From assembly GCF_900188375.1 (NCBI RefSeq), contig NZ_FZOO01000006.1:1-64000 (forward strand): a stretch of DNA of 64,000 nucleotides. The letters are read 5' to 3'. The notes under the pieces are model-generated. The model saw only the letters and a program-made list of their open reading frames with translations, did no database searches and was not told the origin of the DNA. The stretch comes from Geodermatophilus pulveris. GTDB taxonomy: Bacteria; Actinomycetota; Actinomycetes; Mycobacteriales; Geodermatophilaceae. Numbering within the stretch: position 1 is the stretch's first letter; every line of letters begins with the position of its first letter. Shown in pieces: positions 42,270-49,427 of the stretch. The translations under genes and the position numbers were made by a program.

Positions 42270-43340
42270 ATGAGCGAGCGGCAGGTGGCAGGCAGCGTCG
42301 TGGTGACCGGAGCCGGGGGCGTCATCGGGTCGCACGTGGCGGCCGAGTACGCCCGGCGACCCGGGTGGGCCGTCCGCGGGGTCAGCCGCCGCACCCCGCG
42401 GCAGGCGACCTGGGAGCACCTGCCGGTGGACCTCGCCGACGCCGGCTCGGCGCGGGAGGGCATGGCCGGCCTCGGCGACGTCACCCACCTGGTGGCCGGC
42501 GCCTACGCCGAACGCCCGACGACCCGGGAGCTGTCGGAGGTCAACGTCGCGCTGCTGCGCCACACGCTCGACGCCCTGGCCGCCGCGGGCGCCCCGCTGG
42601 AACACGTGACCCTCTACCAGGGCGGCAAGGCCTACGGCGCACACATGGGCTTCTTCAACACCCCGGCCCGGGAGCGCGACCCGCGGATCGTCCAGCCCAA
42701 CTTCTACTACGACCAGGAGGACCTGCTGCGGGCCGTCGCCGCGGAGCGCGGCTTCCGGTGCACCGTGCTGCGCCCGGAGGGGGTGATCGGCTACGCCGTC
42801 GGCAACCCGATGAACCTGCTGATGGTGATCGCTGTCTACGCGGCGATCAGCCGGGAGCTGGGCCAGCCGCTGAGGTTCCCCGGCAGCCTGGCCGCCTACG
42901 ACGCGCTCTACCAGGTCACCGACGCCGAGCTGCTCGCACGCGCCACCGTGTGGGCCGGCGGCGCACCTCACGCCGACGGGGAGGTCTACAACGTCACCAA
43001 CGGCGACCAGCTGCGCTGGCGGCACCTCTTCCCGGTGTTCGCCCGCCACCTCGGCATGGACCACGCCGAGCCGCAGCCGGTGCCGCTCGCCGAGGCGATG
43101 GCCGACCGGCGGGACGTCTGGGAGCGGCTGGCCGCCCGGCACGGCCTGGTGCCGACGCCGTACGAGGACCTCGTGAGCTGGGACTTCGGCGAGTTCATCT
43201 TCCGGTCGGGCTTCGACAACGTGAGCTCGACCGTCAAACTCCGGCAGGCCGGGTTCGCCGACTGCCTGGACACCGAGGACCGCTTCCTGGAGCTGTTCGA
43301 CCGGCTCGCCGCTGACCGCGTCGTCCCGCCGGCGCCCTGA
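42270..43340 (+). CDS. SDR family reductase of the PRISE (progesterone 5-beta-reductase/iridoid synthase-like) type
   Basis: A 356-residue extended SDR: VVTGAGGVIGSHVAAEYARR (NADPH site), GVSRRTPRQ, LYQGGKAYGAH (with the Lys of the family), NFYYDQEDLL (active-site Tyr) and RPEGVIGYAVGNPMNLLMVI. These features match PRISE enzymes, which reduce enone carbonyl compounds. The natural substrate in bacteria is unknown. It converges on the pirin genes. Confidence 0.82.
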   Translation: MSERQVAGSVVVTGAGGVIGSHVAAEYARRPGWAVRGVSRRTPRQATWEHLPVDLADAGSAREGMAGLGDVTHLVAGAYAERPTTRELSEVNVALLRHTLDALAAAGAPLEHVTLYQGGKAYGAHMGFFNTPARERDPRIVQPNFYYDQEDLLRAVAAERGFRCTVLRPEGVIGYAVGNPMNLLMVIAVYAAISRELGQPLRFPGSLAAYDALYQVTDAELLARATVWAGGAPHADGEVYNVTNGDQLRWRHLFPVFARHLGMDHAEPQPVPLAEAMADRRDVWERLAARHGLVPTPYEDLVSWDFGEFIFRSGFDNVSSTVKLRQAGFADCLDTEDRFLELFDRLAADRVVPPAP

Positions 43341-43346
43341 CGACGG

Positions 43347-44315
43347 TCAGCGCACCCGGCCGCGGGCCTTGAGCGGCACCGGCGGCAGCGGCGGGGCGGT
43401 CAGCCGGTCGCCGTCGTAGCCGACGACGGCACCGAAGCGCTCGTCCTCGGCGTTCCACCGCTCGGCGTACTCGGCGATCTCCTCGCCGGAGCGGCCGACG
43501 AAGTTCCACCACATGACGATCCGCTCCTCGAACGGCTCGCCGCCGAGCAGCAGCAGCCGTGCGTCCTGCCCGGCGCGCACGCGTACCGTGCGGCGGCCGG
43601 TGCCGAGGTAGAGCATCGCGCCCACCTCCAGCGGCGCGTCCTCGACCTGCGCCGACCCGGACGAGGCCAGCACCGCGTACTCGAAGTCCGGCTCCAGCGG
43701 CAGCTGGACGTCGGCCCCAGCGGACAGGTCCAGGTCGGCGCCGACCAGCGGGGTGTGCGCCGTGCCGGGGGAGGTGGCCCCGCCGAGGGAGCCCATGAGC
43801 ACGGTGGCGGTCAGCCCGTCGGAGGTGAAGCCGGGCAGGTCGGTGTGGTGGGCGAAGGCGGGCGCGGTGTCGCGGGCGGCGTCGGGCAGCGCCACCCACA
43901 GCTGGGCCCCGTGCAGGTACCGCGGGTGGCTCGCCGGGGACTGCTCGGAGTGGGCGATGCCGTGCCCGGCGGTCATCAGCGCGAGCTCACCGGGCCGGAT
44001 GCGGGCGTCGCTGCCGACCGAGTCGCGGTGGTGGATCTCCCCCTCCAGCAGCCAGGACACCGTCTGCAGGCCGGTGTGCGGGTGCGGCGGCACCTGCATG
44101 CCGGCCGACGAGGTGACGTCGTCGGGGCCGTAGTGGTCGACGAACGCCCACGCGCCGACCAGTCGCCGGCCGAGGGTGGGCAGGAGCCGCCGCACGCGGG
44201 TGCTCTCGCCGAGCAGCACCTCCTTGCCCGGCAACAGGTCCAGCACCGGCCCGGCGGCGGTGCCGTCCAGGCCGCCGAGCTCGCGGGCGGCCGGGCGGCG
44301 CTCGAGGTTGCTCAT
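43347..44315 (-). CDS. Pirin family protein
   Basis: A 322-residue bicupin: FVDHYGPDDV, PHPHTGLQTVSWLLEGEIHH and MTAGHGIAHSEQSP contain the metal-binding His and Glu of the N-terminal cupin; the C-terminal half ends LLLGGEPFEERIVMWWNFVG. Pirins are Fe2+ proteins, some with quercetin dioxygenase activity. Encoded 29 bp after another pirin, so they are probably one transcript. Confidence 0.88.
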   Translation of the reverse strand: MSNLERRPAARELGGLDGTAAGPVLDLLPGKEVLLGESTRVRRLLPTLGRRLVGAWAFVDHYGPDDVTSSAGMQVPPHPHTGLQTVSWLLEGEIHHRDSVGSDARIRPGELALMTAGHGIAHSEQSPASHPRYLHGAQLWVALPDAARDTAPAFAHHTDLPGFTSDGLTATVLMGSLGGATSPGTAHTPLVGADLDLSAGADVQLPLEPDFEYAVLASSGSAQVEDAPLEVGAMLYLGTGRRTVRVRAGQDARLLLLGGEPFEERIVMWWNFVGRSGEEIAEYAERWNAEDERFGAVVGYDGDRLTAPPLPPVPLKARGRVR

Positions 44316-44344
44316 CGGGTCCTCCTGCGTGCGGGAGCCTGGAC

Positions 44345-45346
44345 CTACTGTGCGCCGGGCTGGCCGGACTCGCCGCGGACGGCGCCGTGCGGGACGTGCT
44401 GGGCCGGGATGCTGCCGAGCCGGCCGGCCCGGAAGTCGTCGAAGGCCTCGACGACCTCGGTGCGGGTGTTCATCACGAACGGCCCGTACATGGCGATCGG
44501 CTCGCGGATGGGGCGGCCGCCGAGGACGACGACGTCCAGCGCCGGCGTGCGCGACTCCTGGTGCCGCGCCCCGGCGACCGAGATCGTGTCGCCCGGGCCG
44601 AGGACGGCGAGCTGGCCGGTCCGCACCGGGTGCCCCTCCGGGCCCACCGAGCCGGCACCGGACAGCACGTAGACCAGCGCGTTGAAGTCCGGCTGCCACG
44701 GCAGGTCGAGGGTGGCGCCGGGGGCGACCGTGGCGTGCACCATGGCCATCGGCGTGTAGGTGGAGCCCGGGCCGGTGTGCCCGCCGACGTCGCCGGCGAT
44801 GACCCGCACCAGGGCGCCGGCGTCCGGGCTGGCCAGCAGCACCGACTCGCGGGCTCGCAGGTCCTGGTATCGCGGCTCGACCCACTTCTGGGCGCGCGGC
44901 AGGTTCACCCACAGTTGCAGGCCGTGGAACAGTCCCCCGCTGACGACCAGGTGCTCCGGCGGGCGCTCGATGTGCAGCACGCCGCCGCCGGCGGTCATCC
45001 ACTGGGTGTCGCCGTCGGTGATCGAGCCCCCGCCGCCGTGGGAGTCGGCGTGCTCGAAGGTGCCGTCGATGATGTAGGTGACGGTCTCGAAGCCCCGGTG
45101 CGGGTGCCACGAGGTGCCCTTCGGCTCACCGGGGGCGTACTCGACCTCGCCCATCTGGTCCATGTGGATGAAGGGGTCGAGGTCACGCAGGTCCACGCCG
45201 GCGAACGCGCGGCGGACCGGGAAGCCCTCGCCCTCGAAGCCCGACGGCGCGGTGGTCACCGAGCGCACCCGGCGGCGCACCGTCCCCGGGACGGGCAGCG
45301 GGACGCGGGGCAGGGTGGTGGTGTCCTCGACGGTGACGGCGGGCAT
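44345..45346 (-). CDS. Pirin family protein
   Basis: A 333-residue bicupin paralogue: PFIHMDQMGEVEYAPGE, WHPHRGFETVTYIIDGTFEH and MTAGGGVLHIERPPEH carry the N-terminal metal-site pattern; the C-terminal half has LGGRPIREPIAMYGPFVMN. It diverges clearly from its neighbour. GAGGAGG lies 6 nt before the ATG. An inverted repeat overlaps the predicted transcription start. Confidence 0.88.
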   Translation of the reverse strand: MPAVTVEDTTTLPRVPLPVPGTVRRRVRSVTTAPSGFEGEGFPVRRAFAGVDLRDLDPFIHMDQMGEVEYAPGEPKGTSWHPHRGFETVTYIIDGTFEHADSHGGGGSITDGDTQWMTAGGGVLHIERPPEHLVVSGGLFHGLQLWVNLPRAQKWVEPRYQDLRARESVLLASPDAGALVRVIAGDVGGHTGPGSTYTPMAMVHATVAPGATLDLPWQPDFNALVYVLSGAGSVGPEGHPVRTGQLAVLGPGDTISVAGARHQESRTPALDVVVLGGRPIREPIAMYGPFVMNTRTEVVEAFDDFRAGRLGSIPAQHVPHGAVRGESGQPGAQ

Positions 45347-45359
45347 GCCGGCCTCCTCG

Positions 45360-45387
45360 GTTGAACTCTCAACTGACTCCGAGGGTA
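45360..45387 (-). promoter_or_regulatory. Pirin operon promoter with inverted repeat
   Basis: On the minus strand TACCCT (45387-45382) is a likely -10 box, and GTTGA-actc-TCAAC (45360-45373) covers the expected start of transcription, a position suited to a repressor. No regulator gene is adjacent. Confidence 0.4.
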
Positions 45388-45419
45388 ACGGTGCGCGGGT
45401 CCGCCGTCATTCCCCCGCG

Positions 45420-46949
45420 TCAGGAGGCGCGTTCGCGCAGCCGGTCCCCGGGCTGCGGGTGCGCCTCGTCCAGCGCCTCCGCGGCGACCTCGGCGTCGTC
45501 CAGGTGGACGGCGTCCCGCGGGTCGGTGGTGTCCAGCAGCCGCGTCTCGTGGCCCCGGCCCACCACCAGGACGACGTCGGCCGGCCCGGCGGCCCGCACC
45601 GCGGCGGTGATCGCGGCCCGCCGGTCGGGCACCGTGCGCACGCCGGCCGCGGAGCCGAGCAGGCCCACGCGCAGCTCGGCGCGGATCGCGGCCGGGTCCT
45701 CGCCGTGGCTGCCCTCGTTGGTCAGCCACACGCCGTCCGCGGCCCGCGCGGCCTCGCCCAGCCCCTGGCGCTTGTAGCGGTCGCGCCGGCCCCGGGCGCC
45801 GAGCACCAGGTGCACCCGGCCGCCCGGGCCGCTGAGGTCCTGCGCGGTGGCGATGGCGGCGGCCAGGGCGCGCGGCGTGTGCGCGTAGTCGACGACGACC
45901 CGCGGCCGGCCGGACCCGCCCAGGACGGTGTTGCGCCCCCGGGGCGGGGCGACGGCAGCCAGCCCGGCGGCGATCCGGTCCGGCGGGACGCCGAGCACCC
46001 GGCCGGTGGCCCACGCGGCCGCCAGGTTGCCCACGTGCACCCGCCCGACCAGCGGGCTGCGCACCCGGTGCCCGCCGGTGTCGTCGCCGATGAGCAGCTC
46101 GGTGCCGCTGCTCCCGGTCCGCCAGCCGAGCACCCGCACGTCGGCGTCAGCACCCGAGCCGACCCGGGTCACCGGCACCTGCGCCTGGTCGGCCAGCCGC
46201 CGTCCCCAGGGCTCGTCGACGACGACCACCGCGGCGCCGGTCCGCCCGGCCTCGAACAGGCGGGCCTTGCTGGCCCAGTACTGCTCCAGGGTGCCGTGGT
46301 GGTCGAGGTGGTCCTCCTCGAAGCCGGTGAAGACCGACACCTCGAACCGCAACCCGTCCATCCGGCCCATGTCCAGCGCGATGGAGGACGCCTCGACGAC
46401 CGCCCGCCGTGCGCCGGCGTCGAGCATCCAGCGCAGCAGCTGGTGCAGCTCGGGTGCCTCCGGGGTGGTCAGCGCGGTCGTCCGCGACCGGCCGCCGACC
46501 TCCGCCCCCAGGGTGCCGACGACGCCGGTGCAGTCGCCGCCGGCGTCGAGGACGCCCCGCAGCAACGCGCTGGTCGTCGTCTTGCCGTTGCTGCCGGTGA
46601 TCCCCGCCAGCCGCAGCGCCGCAGCCGGGTCGCCGGCCAGCAGCGCGCCGAGCGGGCCGAGCTGGGCGCGCACCGACGGCACCTGCAGCTGCGGCAGGGT
46701 GCTGGCCACCGGCCGGTCGACGAGCAGCCCCGCCGCGCCGGCCGCGGCCGCCGCGGAGGCGTGCCGGTGCCCGTCGCTGGTCGCGCCGCGCACGCAGGCG
46801 AACAGGGCACCGGGGACGACGAGCCGCGAGTCGGTCACCAGACCGCGCACCGTCAGGTCGTCGGTGCCCCCGACGCGGGCGACCGGGCCGCCGGGCACGG
46901 TGCGCGCGCGGCGCTCGACCTCCGACCAGGGGACCGGGGGGAGACGCAC
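45420..46949 (-). CDS. MurE-like Mur ligase with non-canonical amino-acid site
   Basis: A 509-residue Mur ligase with all three domains: N-terminal UDP-binding part (LTVRGLVTDSRLVVPGALFA), ATPase LAGITGSNGKTTTSALLRGV near residue 115, TTPEAPELHQLL, EASSIALDMGRMDG, and C-terminal VVDYAHTPRALAAAI and VVGRGHETRLLD. MurE adds the third residue of the peptidoglycan peptide. The DNPR motif that fixes diaminopimelate is replaced by TNEGSHGEDP, so the amino acid added is uncertain. TACCGT (46962-46957) is 7 nt before the GTG, suggesting a leaderless mRNA. It is outside any division cluster and may be a second copy. Confidence 0.8.
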   Translation of the reverse strand: MRLPPVPWSEVERRARTVPGGPVARVGGTDDLTVRGLVTDSRLVVPGALFACVRGATSDGHRHASAAAAAGAAGLLVDRPVASTLPQLQVPSVRAQLGPLGALLAGDPAAALRLAGITGSNGKTTTSALLRGVLDAGGDCTGVVGTLGAEVGGRSRTTALTTPEAPELHQLLRWMLDAGARRAVVEASSIALDMGRMDGLRFEVSVFTGFEEDHLDHHGTLEQYWASKARLFEAGRTGAAVVVVDEPWGRRLADQAQVPVTRVGSGADADVRVLGWRTGSSGTELLIGDDTGGHRVRSPLVGRVHVGNLAAAWATGRVLGVPPDRIAAGLAAVAPPRGRNTVLGGSGRPRVVVDYAHTPRALAAAIATAQDLSGPGGRVHLVLGARGRRDRYKRQGLGEAARAADGVWLTNEGSHGEDPAAIRAELRVGLLGSAAGVRTVPDRRAAITAAVRAAGPADVVLVVGRGHETRLLDTTDPRDAVHLDDAEVAAEALDEAHPQPGDRLRERAS

Positions 46950-47110
46950 CGGCCCGACGGTATGTGGCCCCGCCTGGACCCGCAGGTCGGCGGTGTAGGC
47001 ACTCCACCCCCGCGGCGCGCCCTGACCGCACGGAACGCACGGGACACACCGCGGCACCGCGCCCCGGGCGAGCGCCGGGGCCGGCCGGACCGGGCGGATA
47101 CTCGGCGGTG

Positions 47111-48925
47111 ATGAGCGCGCCCCTCAACCTGGTCAACCTCGAGCGGGTGCACAAGGCCCACGGCACGACCGTCCTGCTCGACGACGTCTCCCTCGGCATC
47201 GCCGCCGGCGAGCGGATCGGCGTGGTCGGGCGCAACGGCGGCGGCAAGTCCACGCTGCTCGGCGTCCTCACCGGCGCCGACGAGCCCGACTCCGGCCGGG
47301 TCACCCGCCGCGGCGACGTGCGCCTGGGCGTCCTCGACCAGTCCGGGACCCTGCCGCCCGGCGCGACGGTGCGCGACGTCGTCCTGCCCGGGAGCCTGTT
47401 CGCCGCCGAGCACGAGTGGGCCGCCGACCCGGCGGTGCGCAGCGTGCTGACCGGGCTCGAGCTCGACCGGCTCGGCCTGGACAGCCCGGTGGCGCCGATG
47501 TCCGGCGGCGAGCGGCGCCGGGTCGCGCTGGCAGCGCAGCTGGTCCGGCCGCTGGACCTGCTGGTGCTCGACGAGCCGACCAACCACCTCGACGTCGAGG
47601 GCGTCGCGTGGCTCGCCGACTACGTGCGGGACCGGGTCGGCGCGCTGGTCGTCGTCACCCACGACCGGTGGTTCCTCGACGAGGTGTGCACGCGCACCTG
47701 GGAGGTCGCCGACGGCCGGGTGCACGCGTACGACGGCGGCTACGCGGCCTACACCCTCGCCCGGGCCGAGCGGGCCCGGGTCGCGGCGGCCACCGAGGAG
47801 CGCCGGCTCAACCTCGTCCGCAAGGAGCTGGCCTGGCTGCGCCGCGGGCCGCCCGCGCGCACCAGCAAGCCGCGGTTCCGCATCGAGGCCGCCCAGGCGC
47901 TCATCGAGGACGAGCCGCCGGCGCGCGACACCATGGCGCTGCAGGGGTTCGCCGCCCGCCGGCTCGGCAGGACCGTCTACGACGTGGAGGACGTCGACCA
48001 CGCCGTCCCGACCGACGACGGGCCGCGCACGCTCTTCCGCGACCTCACCTGGCACGTCGGCCCGGGCGACCGGATCGGCGTCGTCGGCGTCAACGGGGCG
48101 GGCAAGACCTCGCTGCTGCGGCTGCTGGTCGGCGAGACCGAGCCCGACCGCGGCCGGGTGGTGCGCGGGCAGACCGTCGCGGCGGCCTACCTGTCCCAGC
48201 ACGTCACCGAGCTGCCCGGCCGGCTGCGGGTGCTGGAGGCGGTGCAGGAGATCGCCCGGATCGCGCGCATCGGCAACCAGGAGATCTCCGCGTCGTCCCT
48301 GGCCGAGCGGTTCGGCTTCCCGGCGTCGCGGCAGTGGACGCCGGTCGGCGACCTCTCCGGCGGTGAGCGCCGGCGGCTGCAGCTGCTGCGGCTGCTCATG
48401 GCCGAGCCGAACGTGCTGTTGCTCGACGAGCCGACCAACGACCTGGACATCGACACGCTGACCGCGCTGGAGGACCTGCTCGACGGCTTCCCCGGCACCG
48501 TGCTGGTGGTCAGCCACGACCGCTACTTCGTCGACCGGGTGTGCGACTCGGTGGTCGCGCTGATGGGCGACGGCTCGCTGGCCGCCCTGCCCGGCGGGGT
48601 GGAGGAGTACCTGGCCCGCCGGGCGGCCGGCGAGGCGGCGCTGTCCTCGGCGGCCGGCGCCGGTGCGTCGTCGCCGGCACCGGCGGACGACGTCCCGGGG
48701 CGGTCCGCCGGCGAGGTCCGGGCCGCCCGCAAGGAGGCCGCCCGGCTGGAGCGGCGGCTGGAGAAGCTGGCGGCGGAGGAGGAGCGGCTGCACGGCCAGC
48801 TGGCCGCGGCGGCGACCGACCACGTGCGCGTCGGGGAGCTGGACACCCGGCTGCGCGCGGTGCTGGCCGAGAAGGAGCAGGTGGAGACCGACTGGCTGAC
48901 GGCCGCCGAGCTCGCCGAGAGTTGA
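47111..48925 (+). CDS. ABC-F family ATPase
   Basis: A 604-residue protein with two ABC domains and no membrane part. First: [53 protein letters not shown]; a linker [20 protein letters not shown]; second: [48 protein letters not shown]; and a C-terminal coiled coil [20 protein letters not shown]. This is the Uup-like form of ABC-F, which acts on ribosomes. Whether it gives antibiotic protection cannot be told. A long perfect hairpin follows the stop. Confidence 0.9.
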   Translation: MSAPLNLVNLERVHKAHGTTVLLDDVSLGIAAGERIGVVGRNGGGKSTLLGVLTGADEPDSGRVTRRGDVRLGVLDQSGTLPPGATVRDVVLPGSLFAAEHEWAADPAVRSVLTGLELDRLGLDSPVAPMSGGERRRVALAAQLVRPLDLLVLDEPTNHLDVEGVAWLADYVRDRVGALVVVTHDRWFLDEVCTRTWEVADGRVHAYDGGYAAYTLARAERARVAAATEERRLNLVRKELAWLRRGPPARTSKPRFRIEAAQALIEDEPPARDTMALQGFAARRLGRTVYDVEDVDHAVPTDDGPRTLFRDLTWHVGPGDRIGVVGVNGAGKTSLLRLLVGETEPDRGRVVRGQTVAAAYLSQHVTELPGRLRVLEAVQEIARIARIGNQEISASSLAERFGFPASRQWTPVGDLSGGERRRLQLLRLLMAEPNVLLLDEPTNDLDIDTLTALEDLLDGFPGTVLVVSHDRYFVDRVCDSVVALMGDGSLAALPGGVEEYLARRAAGEAALSSAAGAGASSPAPADDVPGRSAGEVRAARKEAARLERRLEKLAAEEERLHGQLAAAATDHVRVGELDTRLRAVLAEKEQVETDWLTAAELAES

Positions 48926-48930
48926 GCGGA

Positions 48931-48976
48931 CGCACCTCCGGCGCCGAGTGCCGTGGCACTCAGCGCCGGAGGTGCG
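48931..48976 (+). terminator. 22-bp near-perfect hairpin after ABC-F gene
   Basis: Arms 48931-48952 (CGCACCTCCGGCGCCGAGTG then CC) and 48955-48976 pair at 21 of 22 positions (one C-A mismatch) with only two bases between them. It starts 5 nt after the stop codon and has no U-tract. Confidence 0.75.
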
Positions 48977-48994
48977 CGGGGACGGGTCCCGGGC

Positions 48995-49080
48995 TCAGGC
49001 GGCGGCGGCCTCCGCGCGGTTGCGCTGGAGCAGCCGCAGGCCGACCACGACCGCCGGGACCGCGCCCAGCAGCCCCGGCG
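48995..49080 (-). pseudogene. C-terminal remnant of a membrane protein
   Basis: On the minus strand the frame reads [20 protein letters not shown] then AEAAAA and stops at 48997-48995. This looks like the last transmembrane helix and tail of a transporter-like protein, but no start or upstream part exists because the sequence switches at about 49080 to a fragment on the other strand. Confidence 0.45.
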
Positions 49081-49352
49081 GTCACCCTGCGGGTCATCGA
49101 GACCTTCGCCGCGGCGCCGGTGCCGGACCCGGAGCGCGTCGGGGCGCTGGCCCGGCTGACCGAGCGGGAGACCGACGTGCTGGCGCTGGTGGCCGCCGGG
49201 CTGTCCGACGCCGAGATCGCCGCGCGGCTGTCCTCGGCGAGGCGACGGTGACGACGCACGTCAGCCGGGTGCTGCTCAAGCTGGGGCTGCGCGACCGCGT
49301 GCAGGCGGTGGCCCTCGCCTACGAGTCCGGGCTGGTCAGGCCGGGCGGGTAA
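49081..49352 (+). pseudogene. LuxR-type response regulator, C-terminal remnant with frameshift
   Basis: Frame one reads [20 protein letters not shown], then [20 protein letters not shown] and DAEIAARL up to about 49230. A one-base loss then moves the reading to [20 protein letters not shown] and [19 protein letters not shown], ending at TAA 49350-49352. Together they form the complete LuxR/NarL helix-turn-helix domain and the end of the receiver linker. The receiver domain is gone. The stretch 48926-49427 otherwise holds only the hairpin, the inverted remnant and the mrp promoter. Confidence 0.75.
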
Positions 49353-49427
49353 GCTGAGATCACCGCCGGCTGCCGTCCGACCGACGTCCCTGGTGTCCCC
49401 GAGCCGCCCATCGACTCCCGGAGACAC

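Noticed and set aside
42270..43340. The SDR gene as the missing heptose epimerase HldD
   Set aside because: Its motifs (NFYYDQEDLL, GGKAYG) are those of PRISE reductases and it is 27 kb away from the heptose operon.
45420..46949. Identification as MurT of the MurT-GatD pair
   Set aside because: The protein keeps the MurE N-terminal UDP-binding domain and full length, and no GatD-type amidotransferase gene is adjacent.
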